Shown here one piece after another: positions 7,417-15,777 of a DNA stretch of 64,000 nt. The number at the start of each line of letters is the position of its first letter. The first letter of the stretch is position 1. Both the position numbers and the translations under genes were made by a program. The notes under the pieces were generated by a model that saw nothing but the letters and a program-made list of their open reading frames with translations, ran no database searches and was not told the DNA's origin. Source of the DNA: Clostridiales bacterium (GTDB taxonomy: Bacteria; Bacillota; Clostridia; Oscillospirales; Oscillospiraceae); contig SFLH01000009.1 of assembly GCA_004554585.1 (NCBI GenBank), positions 19,204 to 83,203 on the forward strand, read 5' to 3'.

Positions 7417-8331
7417 ATGACCCGAAGAAAACGAAGAACCACACTGCGAAGAGGGCCTGTGCTGGCGCTGACCGCCCTGTTGCTGGCGGTGTTTCTTTTC
7501 CTGCTCTTCCAGGGGCTCAAGCAGAACGCCGACGAACACCAGGCCCCTGCGGCCCAGGCGTCTGCCTCCCAGACGGACGCCCAGGAGGAACCGGCGGCAC
7601 CCCCCGCTGCCGTCCAGCCCACCAAGCTGCCCATTTTGATGTACCACCACCTGGTGCCCGATGGGGAGGCCTGCAACGAGATGACCATCACCGCCGGGCG
7701 CATGGAGCAGGACCTCCAGTGGCTCCGGGACAACGGCTACCACACCGTGCTGCCCCGGGAGCTGGCCGCCGGCCAGGCCCTGCCGGAAAAGCCGGTGCTG
7801 CTGACCTTTGACGACGGCTACCGCAGCAACTACGAGCTGCTCTTTCCCCTGCTGCAAAAGTACCAGATGAAGGCGGTCATCTCCATCATCGCCTGCATGC
7901 AGGAGCTGCAAGCGGACAATTTCATCAGCTGGGACATGTGCCGGGAGATGAACCAGTCCGGCCTGGTGGAGATCGGCAGCCACACCTACTCCCTGCACAA
8001 TCTGGGAGAGCGAGAGGGCCGGTTCGTGGCCGGCCAGCCCAACGGCATCCAGCGGGAGGCGGGGGAGACCGACGCCGCCTTCCAGACCCGGGTGCTGGAT
8101 GACATCCAGAAGAGCTATGATCTGATCAGCAAAAATGTGGATAAGGTTACCTTTTTCGCCTACCCCTACGGGGTCACCGAGCCCGGGGCGGAGGAGCTGA
8201 TCAACCGCCTCTTCCCCGTAACGGTGATCACCAAGCCGGGCACCGCGGACCTGACCCAGGGCCTGCACGGGATGCCCCGGTATACCATCACCATGGACGA
8301 GCCCCCGGGGACCTTCCTGGGCGCAGCATAG
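7417..8331 (+). CDS. Secreted polysaccharide deacetylase (CE4 family)
   Basis: 304 residues: a positively charged N-terminus, one membrane helix (about 14-31), an Ala/Gln/Pro-rich linker to about residue 65, then a NodB-type deacetylase domain. LPILMYHHLV opens the domain, TFDDGYRSNY supplies the metal-binding and catalytic aspartates, GSHTYSLH the metal histidines, and FFAYPYG a late CE4 motif. Substrate is probably cell-wall or extracellular N-acetylated glycan. Located outside the membrane, anchored by its N-terminal helix. Confidence 0.85.
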   Translation: MTRRKRRTTLRRGPVLALTALLLAVFLFLLFQGLKQNADEHQAPAAQASASQTDAQEEPAAPPAAVQPTKLPILMYHHLVPDGEACNEMTITAGRMEQDLQWLRDNGYHTVLPRELAAGQALPEKPVLLTFDDGYRSNYELLFPLLQKYQMKAVISIIACMQELQADNFISWDMCREMNQSGLVEIGSHTYSLHNLGEREGRFVAGQPNGIQREAGETDAAFQTRVLDDIQKSYDLISKNVDKVTFFAYPYGVTEPGAEELINRLFPVTVITKPGTADLTQGLHGMPRYTITMDEPPGTFLGAA

Positions 8332-8407
8332 CGGATGAAAAAATTTCTTCCGACAGCCGAAACCTTTCCCTGTGGTTTCCGGTCTATTAAAAAAAGAAAA
8401 ACAGACC

Positions 8408-8440
8408 AACCACCCTGCCCTGGCGGCAGGGTGGTTTTTT
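8408..8440 (+). terminator. Intrinsic terminator
   Basis: AACCACCCTGCC pairs with GGCAGGGTGGTT, followed by a TTTT tract. Ends the deacetylase transcript. Confidence 0.85.
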
Positions 8441-8534
8441 GCGGCTGAAAACACGAAAATCCCCCCTTCCCCTTGTAAGGGAAGACATTTTATGGCATAG
8501 TTAAGACAACAAAGTGGGGGAAGGAGGCTGTGCC

Positions 8535-10055
8535 ATGCTGTATAAAGTGCGCTCCCTTGGGCTGCAGGGGATCTCCGGTTATGAGGTCACCGCCGAGTGC
8601 GACCTGTCGGGAGGGCTGCCCAATTTTGACATTGTGGGCCTGCCGGACGCCGCCGTAAAGGAGGCCCGGGAACGGGTCCGGGCGGCCATCAAAAACAGCG
8701 GGTACGCCTTTCCTGTGGGGCGGATCACCGTGAACCTGGCCCCGGCCAACCGGCGCAAGTCGGGCACGGTGTACGACCTGCCCATCCTGGTGGGGATTTT
8801 GGCCGCCGCCGGGGTCCTGGACTGGACCGACCCGGACTGTGCCTTTGTGGGGGAGCTCTCCCTCTCGGGCACCCTGCGCCCGGTGGTGGGAATGCTTCCC
8901 ATGGCCCTGGCCGCCCGACAGGCGGGCATCCAGCGGCTGTTCGTCCCCGCCGACAGCGCCCCAGAGGCCACCTTGGCCGAGGGCCTCATCGTTTACCCGG
9001 TGGAGACGGTGCAGCAGCTGGCCGACCACCTGTCCGGCCGGGATCCCATTCCGCCGGCGCCCCCCTGGACGGGGGAGACGGCCGACCTGCCCCTACCGGA
9101 CTTTGCTGAGGTCCGGGGCCAGGAGCCCGTCAAGCGGATGCTGGAAATTGCCGCCGCCGGGGGGCACAACGTCCTGATGGTAGGGCCGCCGGGCTCGGGC
9201 AAAAGCATGCTGGCCCGGCGCTTTCCCTCCATCCTGCCCCCCATGACCCGGCGGGAGGCCCTGGAGACCAGCAAGATCCACTCGGTCATGGGCCTGACCA
9301 GCAAGGAGCGCCCTCTGCTCACCCAGCGCCCCTTCCGGGCCCCCCACCACACCATCTCCGCCGGCGGCATGGCCGGCGGGGGAAACCCCTACCCCCGGCC
9401 GGGGGAGATCTCCCTGGCCCACAACGGGGTCCTTTTTCTCGACGAACTGCCGGAGTTTCACAAGGACGTCATCGAGGTCCTCCGCCAGCCCATGGAGGAG
9501 GGGACGGTGTCGGTGGTCCGCTCCGCCGCAGCGGAGACCTACCCCAGCCGCTTTACCCTTCTGTGCGCCATGAACCCCTGCAAGTGCGGCTGGTACGGCC
9601 ATCCCTCCGGCCGCTGCCGCTGTTCCCCGGGCCAGGTCAAGCAGTATTTGGGCAAGCTCTCCGGCCCCATGCTGGACCGGATCGACCTGTTTGCCCAGGT
9701 ACCCCCCCTGGAGTTTGAGAACCTGGCCGACCGGGCTCCCGGCGAGTCCTCTGCCGCCATCCGCGCCCGGGTCCTCCAGGCCAGGCAGCGCCAGCAGGAG
9801 CGCTTCGGCCCCCGCGGCCCGGCCTGCAACGGGGGCATGGGTCAGAAGGAACTGCGCCAATACTGCGCCCTGGATGCCGAGGGGCAGGCCCTCATGAAGG
9901 GGGCCTATGAGCACATGGGCCTCACCGCCCGCAGCTATGACCGCATTCTCCGGGTGGCCCGGACCATCGCCGACCTGGACGGGGCGGAGACCATTCAATC
10001 CCACCACCTGGCCGAGGCCATTCAATACCGCCAATCGGATTACTTCCCCCTGTGA
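8535..10055 (+). CDS. comM: ComM/YifB-family AAA+ ATPase (Mg-chelatase-like)
   Basis: A 506-residue protein with an N-terminal Lon-protease-like fold (about 10-165) and a Mg-chelatase AAA+ core: Walker A GPPGSGKS near 215-222, Walker B GVLFLDELPEF near 300, CxxC-containing zinc region MNPCKCGWYG, and a C-terminal domain. In other bacteria ComM is a branch-migration helicase used during natural transformation. ATG 8535 is 8 bases after AAGGAGG. Monocistronic or first of a run leading to thiI. Confidence 0.92.
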   Translation: MLYKVRSLGLQGISGYEVTAECDLSGGLPNFDIVGLPDAAVKEARERVRAAIKNSGYAFPVGRITVNLAPANRRKSGTVYDLPILVGILAAAGVLDWTDPDCAFVGELSLSGTLRPVVGMLPMALAARQAGIQRLFVPADSAPEATLAEGLIVYPVETVQQLADHLSGRDPIPPAPPWTGETADLPLPDFAEVRGQEPVKRMLEIAAAGGHNVLMVGPPGSGKSMLARRFPSILPPMTRREALETSKIHSVMGLTSKERPLLTQRPFRAPHHTISAGGMAGGGNPYPRPGEISLAHNGVLFLDELPEFHKDVIEVLRQPMEEGTVSVVRSAAAETYPSRFTLLCAMNPCKCGWYGHPSGRCRCSPGQVKQYLGKLSGPMLDRIDLFAQVPPLEFENLADRAPGESSAAIRARVLQARQRQQERFGPRGPACNGGMGQKELRQYCALDAEGQALMKGAYEHMGLTARSYDRILRVARTIADLDGAETIQSHHLAEAIQYRQSDYFPL

Positions 10056-10088
10056 CAGGGGATCACCCACGAAAGGAACCGAAACACT

Positions 10089-11291
10089 ATGTCCAACACA
10101 CCCAACACCCCGCCCGTCGGGGATGAGATTTTCCTGCTGAAAATGGGGGAGATGGTCCTCAAGGGCCTCAACCGACGCACCTTTGAGGAGCGCCTGATGG
10201 GCAACGCCCGCCGGCGTCTGCAAAAGCACGGCAAGTTCCGCATCACCTCCCGCCAGTCCATCACCTACATCGAACCCAAGGAGGCCTCCTGCGACATGGA
10301 GGGGGCCTTCGAGACCCTGCGCACCCTCTTCGGCGTGGTGGGTCTGTCCCGGGCCAAGGCCTGCGAGAAGACCCCCGAGGCCATTCTGGAGACGGCCAAA
10401 ACCTACCTGCGGGACGACCTCATGGAGGCGGCCACCTTTAAGGTGGAGTCCAAGCGCTCGGACAAAACCTTCCCCATGACCTCCATCCAGCTCTCCCAGT
10501 ATGTGGGCGGGGAGCTCAACGAGGCCTTTCCCCACATCCAGGCGGACATGCACCACCCCGACGTGGTGGTCCACGTGGAGGTGCGGGACTTCGCCGCCTA
10601 CGTCCACGCCAACCCCACCCCCGGCGCCGGCGGCCTACCGGTGGGCGTGGGGGGCAAGGCGGTCTCCCTACTCTCCGGGGGCATCGACAGCCCTGTGGCC
10701 TCCTGGATGATGGCCAAGCGGGGGGTGGCCCTGGAAATGGTCCACTTCTTCAGCTATCCCTACACCTCCCCCGAGGCCAAGGAGAAGGTCCTGGAGCTGG
10801 CCCGCCTGCTCACCCCCTGGACCGGCCGGCTGGTGGTCCACGTGGTCCCCTTCACCCAGATCCAAGAGGAGCTGCGCCGCAGCTGCCCGGAGGCCCTGTT
10901 CACCCTGCTCATGCGCCGGTTCATGATGCGCATTGCCGAGAAAGTGGCCCAGCGGGTGGGGGCGGAAGGCCTGGTCACCGGGGAGTCCCTGGGCCAGGTG
11001 GCCAGCCAGACCATGCAGGCCATGGCCGTCACCGGCCAGGTGTGCACCCTGCCTGTCTTCCGCCCGGTGGTGGGCATGGACAAGGAGGAGATCATCCGGA
11101 CCGCCCGGAAGATCGGCACCTTTGAGACCTCCATCCTCCCCTACGAGGACTGCTGCACCGTCTTTACCCCCCGCCACCCCAAGACCCGGCCCCACCTGGA
11201 CGAGATCGAAGCCGCCGAGGCGGCCCTGGACATAGACGGCCTCATCCAGGCCGCCGTGGAGGGCATCGAAAGGGTGGTGCTGGACCCGTGA
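10089..11291 (+). CDS. thiI: tRNA 4-thiouridine synthetase ThiI
   Basis: 400 residues: ferredoxin-like plus THUMP domain (about 1-170) that binds tRNA, then a PP-loop AANH domain with SLLSGGIDSPVASW near 195-208. It adenylates U8 of tRNA for sulfur insertion; ThiI can also supply sulfur for the thiamine thiazole. The C-terminal rhodanese domain of the enterobacterial enzyme is absent, as usual in Bacillota. The Cys pair in YEDCCTVFTPRHP is present. The stop overlaps the cinA start. The thiS operon lies 2.6 kb downstream. Confidence 0.95.
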   Translation: MSNTPNTPPVGDEIFLLKMGEMVLKGLNRRTFEERLMGNARRRLQKHGKFRITSRQSITYIEPKEASCDMEGAFETLRTLFGVVGLSRAKACEKTPEAILETAKTYLRDDLMEAATFKVESKRSDKTFPMTSIQLSQYVGGELNEAFPHIQADMHHPDVVVHVEVRDFAAYVHANPTPGAGGLPVGVGGKAVSLLSGGIDSPVASWMMAKRGVALEMVHFFSYPYTSPEAKEKVLELARLLTPWTGRLVVHVVPFTQIQEELRRSCPEALFTLLMRRFMMRIAEKVAQRVGAEGLVTGESLGQVASQTMQAMAVTGQVCTLPVFRPVVGMDKEEIIRTARKIGTFETSILPYEDCCTVFTPRHPKTRPHLDEIEAAEAALDIDGLIQAAVEGIERVVLDP

Positions 11292-12541
11292 GCCACACCG
11301 CCGAACTTATCGCCGTGGGCACGGAGCTGCTGCTGGGAAACATCGCCAACACCGACGCCCAGATGATCTCCGAGGGCCTGTCCCAGCTGGGCATCAACGT
11401 CTATTACCACACCGTGGTGGGGGACAATCCCCAGCGGGTGCGCCAGGCGGTGGAGATCGCCCGGCAGCGGGCGGACATCCTCATCACCACCGGCGGCCTG
11501 GGGCCCACCTGCGACGACCTGACCAAGGTGGCCATCGCCCAGGCCTTTGGCAAGGAGCTGGTCTTTCACCAGGAGAGCGCCCAGCGTATCCGGGACCGGT
11601 TCGCCGCCATGGGCCGGCCCATCACCGAGAACAACTACCAGCAGGCCATGATCCCCCAGGGGGCGGTGGTCCTGCCCAACGACTGGGGCACTGCCCCCGG
11701 GGTGGCCTTCCAGGCGGAGGGCACCCACGTGATCCTTCTGCCCGGCCCGCCCCGGGAGTGCGAGATGATGTTTCGGTACCGGGCAGTGCCCTACCTGAAG
11801 CAGCTGTCCGACGGGGTCATCGTCTCCCGTACGGTGAAGACCTTCGGCATCGGCGAGTCCGCCGTGGAGGCCCAGCTGCGGGAGCTGATGAACGCCCTGC
11901 ACAACCCTACCCTGGCCCCCTATGCCAAGCCCACCGGCACCGAGCTGCGCATCACCGCCCACGCGGGCACCGAGGAGGAGGCCCTGGCCCTCATCGCCCC
12001 GGTGGAGCAGCAGGTGAAGGACCGGCTGGGGGACAAGGTCATCGGGGTGGACGTAGGCTCCCTGGAAGAGGTATGCCTGGCCCTGCTCAAGGAGAAAAGG
12101 CTCACCGTGGGCACCGCCGAGTCCTGCACCGGCGGCCTGGTGGCCAAGCTCCTCACCGACCTGCCCGGCTCTTCCGCCGTCTTCCAGGGAGGCATTGTCA
12201 GCTACAGCAATTCTGTCAAGGCCGGGGCCCTGGGTGTTCCCTACGATCTGCTGGACCGATACGGGGCGGTCTCTCCCCAGGTGGCCGAGGCCATGGCCCT
12301 GGGGGCGAGGGAAGCCCTGGGCTGCGACATCGCCCTGTCCACCACCGGCGTGGCCGGGCCTGACCTGGACGACCGGGGCAACCCCGTCGGCCTGGTTTAC
12401 CTGGGCCTGGCCTGGGCGGGGGGATGCCATGTGGCCACCTACCAAGGGGGCAGGGTAGAACGGGAGCGCATCCGCCGCCAGAGCGCCCAGACCGCCCTGG
12501 ACCTGCTGCGCCGCCATCTCACCGGCGCCCCCCTGCTGTGA
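11288..12541 (+). CDS. cinA: CinA-like protein (competence/damage-inducible, NMN amidohydrolase family)
   Basis: 417 residues. The N-terminal MoaB/MogA-like domain opens AELIAVGTELLLGNIANT and has TTGGLGPTCDDLT. The C-terminal PncC-type domain has TVGTAESCTGGLVAKLLT, the nucleophilic serine region of NMN deamidases, and STTGVAGPD. Start is GTG 11288, overlapping the thiI stop (GTGA), so the two are translationally coupled. In other bacteria the protein recycles pyridine nucleotides and is often linked to recA. Confidence 0.93.
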   Translation: MSHTAELIAVGTELLLGNIANTDAQMISEGLSQLGINVYYHTVVGDNPQRVRQAVEIARQRADILITTGGLGPTCDDLTKVAIAQAFGKELVFHQESAQRIRDRFAAMGRPITENNYQQAMIPQGAVVLPNDWGTAPGVAFQAEGTHVILLPGPPRECEMMFRYRAVPYLKQLSDGVIVSRTVKTFGIGESAVEAQLRELMNALHNPTLAPYAKPTGTELRITAHAGTEEEALALIAPVEQQVKDRLGDKVIGVDVGSLEEVCLALLKEKRLTVGTAESCTGGLVAKLLTDLPGSSAVFQGGIVSYSNSVKAGALGVPYDLLDRYGAVSPQVAEAMALGAREALGCDIALSTTGVAGPDLDDRGNPVGLVYLGLAWAGGCHVATYQGGRVERERIRRQSAQTALDLLRRHLTGAPLL

Positions 12542-12554
12542 GAGGTGATTTCTG

Positions 12555-13259
12555 ATGCAAGAGGAATGTCTCATCTGCAAGGCGCCCCTGGTCTACCTCC
12601 AGGAGGACCAGGAGATGGAGTGCGCCATCTGCCATAAAATCGAGCGGAGCAAGACCCGGTGCGTCAACGGCCACTATGTCTGCAACGCCTGCCATACCCG
12701 GGGCCTGGACAGCGTCTTTGGTATCTGCCTGACCACCGATTCCAAGGACCCGGTGGAGATTCTGGAACAAATGATGGCCCTGCCCTTCTGCCACATGCAC
12801 GGGCCGGAGCACCACACCATGGTGGGCATGGCCCTGCTCACCGCCTACCACAACGCCGGAGGGGCGATCGACCTGCCCCGGGCCCTGGGAGAGATGAAAA
12901 ACCGGGGCGCTGGTGTCCCCGGCGGCGCCTGCGGCTTTTGGGGGGCCTGCGGAGCGGGGATCAGCACGGGGATGTTTCTCTCCATCGTCACAGGGTCTAC
13001 TCCCCTGGGCGGAGAGAACTTTGGCCTGGCCCATAAGATGACCGCCCGGGCCCTGGGGGCCATCGGGGCGGTGGGCGGCCCCCGGTGCTGCAAGCGGGAC
13101 GCCTACCTCTCCCTGCTCCAGGCCATCGACTTTGTGCGCACGGAGCTGGGCGTGGCCATGGTCCGCCCCAAGATCCGCTGCACCCACTTTTCTCAAAACG
13201 CCCAATGTATCCGAGCACGCTGCCCCTTCCATCCCAAGGAGCCGTCTGAGACGGCCTGA
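12555..13259 (+). CDS. Cysteine-rich DUF5714-like protein
   Basis: 234 residues with N-terminal CxxC pairs (CLICK, CAICH) and a CVNGHYVCNACH motif that look like metal or Fe-S binding sites, a glycine- and cysteine-rich centre (GGACGFWGACGAG) and a C-terminal CCKRD / CxRARCPFH region. From memory this layout matches DUF5714, found in clostridia and methanogens and associated with radical or methyltransfer chemistry. No function is established. It follows cinA by 13 bases with AGAGGTGAT as ribosome-binding site. Confidence 0.65.
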   Translation: MQEECLICKAPLVYLQEDQEMECAICHKIERSKTRCVNGHYVCNACHTRGLDSVFGICLTTDSKDPVEILEQMMALPFCHMHGPEHHTMVGMALLTAYHNAGGAIDLPRALGEMKNRGAGVPGGACGFWGACGAGISTGMFLSIVTGSTPLGGENFGLAHKMTARALGAIGAVGGPRCCKRDAYLSLLQAIDFVRTELGVAMVRPKIRCTHFSQNAQCIRARCPFHPKEPSETA

Positions 13260-13347
13260 GGGGACAAGGGGCGCGTTCCCGGCGGTCCCTGCCAGGCGGT
13301 CCGGCGGCGGCATCCTGCCAACCATCCTGCGAAAAGGAGGGCGTGCT

Positions 13348-13668
13348 ATGTTCTACGAGACATTCTTGATCGTATTGCTCCACCTGTGCCCCCTCTTCCT
13401 GCTGGCCTGGACCTGGAAGCTGCCTTCCAACCTGGCCGAGAGCAGGATCGTGCTGGGGCAAGGGCTGGCCTGTCTGGCCTTCCTGCTGCTCTACCCTGTG
13501 GCAGCGTGCCTGAGCTGGCCGGACTTCCGTTTGGAGTATCTCTCCCCGGTGAACCTTTTAGGGTTTTGGAGCGCGGAGGCGCTCTGCTTCTTTAGCATTT
13601 GGCTGATCACCTCGGCGGTGGTCACCTGCCTGGTCATCCGCTTCCGGAGGAGAAGCGCCGGGGAATAA
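13348..13668 (+). CDS. Small membrane protein of unknown function (paralogue B)
   Basis: 106 residues, the same length as the product of 6073-6393. Hydrophobic segments at about 5-22, 34-52 and 78-97, basic tail RFRRRSAGE. AAAGGAGG precedes the ATG by 9 bases. Shared landmarks with paralogue A include LCPLFLLAWTWK against LLPVLLLFVTWCK, VLGQG against LWGQV, and LLLYPVAA against LFVYPLCA. It follows the DUF5714-like gene by 88 bases and ends at a terminator. Confidence 0.75.
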   Translation: MFYETFLIVLLHLCPLFLLAWTWKLPSNLAESRIVLGQGLACLAFLLLYPVAACLSWPDFRLEYLSPVNLLGFWSAEALCFFSIWLITSAVVTCLVIRFRRRSAGE

Positions 13669-13726
13669 TCCCGTCTGAACCCATCCTTGCCGCCGTCTCG
13701 GACCGTCCCAGGGACCGCTTTCTCCC

Positions 13727-13764
13727 AACGCCCCGCAGCCAATGCCTGGCTGCGGGGCGTTTTC
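13727..13764 (+). terminator. Intrinsic terminator
   Basis: AACGCCCCGCAGCC pairs with GGCTGCGGGGCGTT across a 7-base loop and is followed by TTTC. Ends the thiI-cinA run. Confidence 0.85.
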
Positions 13765-13811
13765 TGTGGGTGGACGTGCTGGCCAGGGGGGCAGCTGCTT
13801 CACACGATTTC

Positions 13812-13839
13812 TTGACATCGGCAGATTCTGTGCTATAAT
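13812..13839 (+). promoter_or_regulatory. Promoter of the thiSFGH operon
   Basis: TTGACA (13812-13817), 16 bp, TATAAT (13834-13839). Transcription should start near 13846, only about 95 bases before thiS. Confidence 0.85.
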
Positions 13840-13845
13840 GGGCGC

Positions 13846-13915
13846 AGAGTGACGGCAAAGGCCGCACGAAGGGGTACACCACCGCGGGTGTAGTTCTTTC
13901 GTGCGGCCTTTTTTG
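13846..13915 (+). promoter_or_regulatory. thiS leader hairpin / transcription attenuator
   Basis: A 14-bp stem (13857-13870 with 13898-13911) is followed by TTTTTT, so it is terminator-like. Its loop holds a second hairpin: TACACC and GGTGTA around ACCGCG. The GGGGTAC...ACCGCGG text recalls a T-box antiterminator, but there is no room for a Stem I specifier. The TPP riboswitch core (CTGAGA, ACCTGATCTGG) is absent. A conserved RNA motif upstream of thiS has been described; identity with it is unverified. Confidence 0.6.
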
Positions 13916-13939
13916 CTGCATGGAAAGGAGAGAACCGGC

Positions 13940-14134
13940 TTGATTCAGATCAATGGCCAGGCGGTCAACGCCGCCGGCAAGACCTTGTCCGCCTACCTGG
14001 CGGAGACCGCGTTCGACTTGGCCCACATTGCGGTGGAGCGGAACGGAGAGATCGTGCCCAAGAAGCAGTATGACCAGACGATCCTGGTCGAGGGGGACGT
14101 GCTGGAAATCGTGGGCTTTGTGGGAGGAGGCTGA
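13940..14134 (+). CDS. thiS: Sulfur carrier protein ThiS
   Basis: A 64-residue ubiquitin-like protein ending FVGGG; the C-terminal Gly-Gly is adenylated by ThiF and then thiocarboxylated to donate sulfur to the thiazole ring. Start is TTG 13940 (IQINGQAVNAAG follows), 9 bases after AAAGGAGAG. A GTG at 13901 is in frame but lies inside the leader terminator stem. First gene of the thiazole operon. Confidence 0.93.
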   Translation: MIQINGQAVNAAGKTLSAYLAETAFDLAHIAVERNGEIVPKKQYDQTILVEGDVLEIVGFVGGG

Positions 14135-14135
14135 G

Positions 14136-14984
14136 ATGGCGCTGACCGAAGAACAAACCCAGCGCTACGCCCGGCACATTGCCCTGAAGGAAGTGGGGGC
14201 CGCCGGACAGCAGCGCCTGCTGGAGGCCAAGGTGCTGGTGGTGGGGGCAGGGGCGCTGGGCTCCGCCGCCCTGCTGTACCTGGCCGGCGCCGGGGTGGGC
14301 ACCCTGGGGATCATGGACGACGACCGGGTGGAGCGGTCCAACCTCCAGCGGCAGATCCTCTACGGCACAAAGGACCTGGGCGCGGAGAAAGTCGCCGCCG
14401 CGGCCGCGGCCGTCAGAGAGCGGAACCCGGAGATCACCGTGCGGCAGCACCGGGAGAAGCTCACCCCAGACAACGCCCAACGGGTGCTGGCGGACTATGA
14501 CCTGGCCCTGGACTGCACCGACCGGTTCGAGACCAAGTTTCTCCTCAACGACGCCTGCGTCCTGGCCCGAAAACCCTACGTCCACGCCGGGGTGGTGCGC
14601 TTTGGGGGGCAGGTGATGACCTATGTGCCCGGCCGGGGCCCCTGCCTGCGCTGCCTGCTGGGCGCGGTCCCGCCCAACACGGTGACCGGCGCGGGGGCCG
14701 GGGTGCTGGGGGCGGCTACGGGAGTGATTGGCAGCTGCCAGGCCCTGGAGGCGGTGAAATGCCTGCTGGGGGTGGGAGACCTGCTCACGGGCCGGGTGCT
14801 GACCTTTGACGGCCTGACCATGGCGGCCCGGGTCAGCCGGGTCCCCGGGGCAGACCCGGACTGTGCCGTCTGCGGGACCCATCCTGCCATTGACGACCTG
14901 ACGGCCAACCGAAGAGAATACGAACCGGAAACTGTGCCCGCTGGGGCGGCGCATACCACAGAAGACACCAAGAGAAAGGACTGA
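14136..14984 (+). CDS. thiF: ThiF/HesA/MoeB-family ThiS adenylyltransferase
   Basis: 282 residues, E1-like Rossmann fold. The nucleotide-binding GAGALGSAALLYLAGAGVG motif, the DDDRVERSNLQRQ arginine/asparagine cluster and a DCTDRFETKFLLND motif are present. CLRCLL and CAVC supply the zinc cysteines. It adenylates the C-terminal glycine of ThiS. ATG 14136 starts one base after the thiS stop. Confidence 0.93.
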   Translation: MALTEEQTQRYARHIALKEVGAAGQQRLLEAKVLVVGAGALGSAALLYLAGAGVGTLGIMDDDRVERSNLQRQILYGTKDLGAEKVAAAAAAVRERNPEITVRQHREKLTPDNAQRVLADYDLALDCTDRFETKFLLNDACVLARKPYVHAGVVRFGGQVMTYVPGRGPCLRCLLGAVPPNTVTGAGAGVLGAATGVIGSCQALEAVKCLLGVGDLLTGRVLTFDGLTMAARVSRVPGADPDCAVCGTHPAIDDLTANRREYEPETVPAGAAHTTEDTKRKD

Positions 14985-14988
14985 CACG

Positions 14989-15762
14989 ATGGAAACGAAA
15001 GACCAACTGATCCTGGGGGGACATGCCTTTTCCTCCCGGTTTATCCTGGGCTCGGGAAAATATTCCCTGAACCTCATCGAGGCGGCGGTGCAGTACGCCG
15101 GGGCGGAGATCATCACCCTGGCCGTCCGGCGGGCCAACACCAAGGAGCACGAGAACATTCTGGACTACATCCCCAAGGGGGTCACTCTGCTGCCCAACAC
15201 CTCCGGGGCCCGAAACGCCCAGGAGGCGGTGCGCATCGCCCGCCTGGCCCGGGAGCTGGGCTGCGGGGACTTCGTCAAGGTGGAGATCATGCACGACACC
15301 AAGTACCTCCTGCCGGACAACTATGAGACCGTCCGGGCCACGGAGATCCTGGCCAAGGAGGGCTTTGTGGTTCTGCCCTACATGTACCCCGACCTCAACG
15401 CCGCCCGGGACCTGGTGAACGCCGGCGCGGCGGCGGTGATGCCTCTGGCTGCCCCCATCGGGTCCAACAAGGGCCTGGCCACCCGGGACTTCATCCAAAT
15501 CCTCATCGACGAGATTGACCTGCCCATCATCGTGGACGCGGGGATCGGCCGGCCTTCCCAGGCCTGTGAGGCCATGGAGATGGGGGCGGCGGCCATCATG
15601 GCCAACACCGCCCTGGCCACTGCCGGGGACCTGCCCAGAATGGCCTCCGCCTTCCGCAGCGCCATCGAGGCGGGGCGCCAGGCCTATCTGGCCGGCCTGG
15701 GCCGGGTGCTCTCCCGGGGGGCGGCGGCCTCCGATCCCCTCACCGGGTTTCTGCGGGACTGA
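14989..15762 (+). CDS. thiG: Thiazole synthase
   Basis: A 257-residue TIM barrel that condenses deoxyxylulose phosphate, ThiS-thiocarboxylate and dehydroglycine into thiazole phosphate. Family motifs: SSRFILGSGKY at the N-terminus, LLPNTSGARNAQEAVRIARLARE, VKVEIMHD and PLAAPIGSNKGL, then PIIVDAGIGRPSQA. The Schiff-base lysine of the family lies in the FVKVEI strand. Four bases separate it from thiF. Confidence 0.96.
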   Translation: METKDQLILGGHAFSSRFILGSGKYSLNLIEAAVQYAGAEIITLAVRRANTKEHENILDYIPKGVTLLPNTSGARNAQEAVRIARLARELGCGDFVKVEIMHDTKYLLPDNYETVRATEILAKEGFVVLPYMYPDLNAARDLVNAGAAAVMPLAAPIGSNKGLATRDFIQILIDEIDLPIIVDAGIGRPSQACEAMEMGAAAIMANTALATAGDLPRMASAFRSAIEAGRQAYLAGLGRVLSRGAAASDPLTGFLRD

Positions 15763-15777
15763 CGGGAGGGAGAGACC

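Noticed and set aside
13846..13939. TPP riboswitch before thiS
   Set aside because: The conserved CTGAGA and ACCTGATCTGGATAATGCC elements are absent and the leader is too short.
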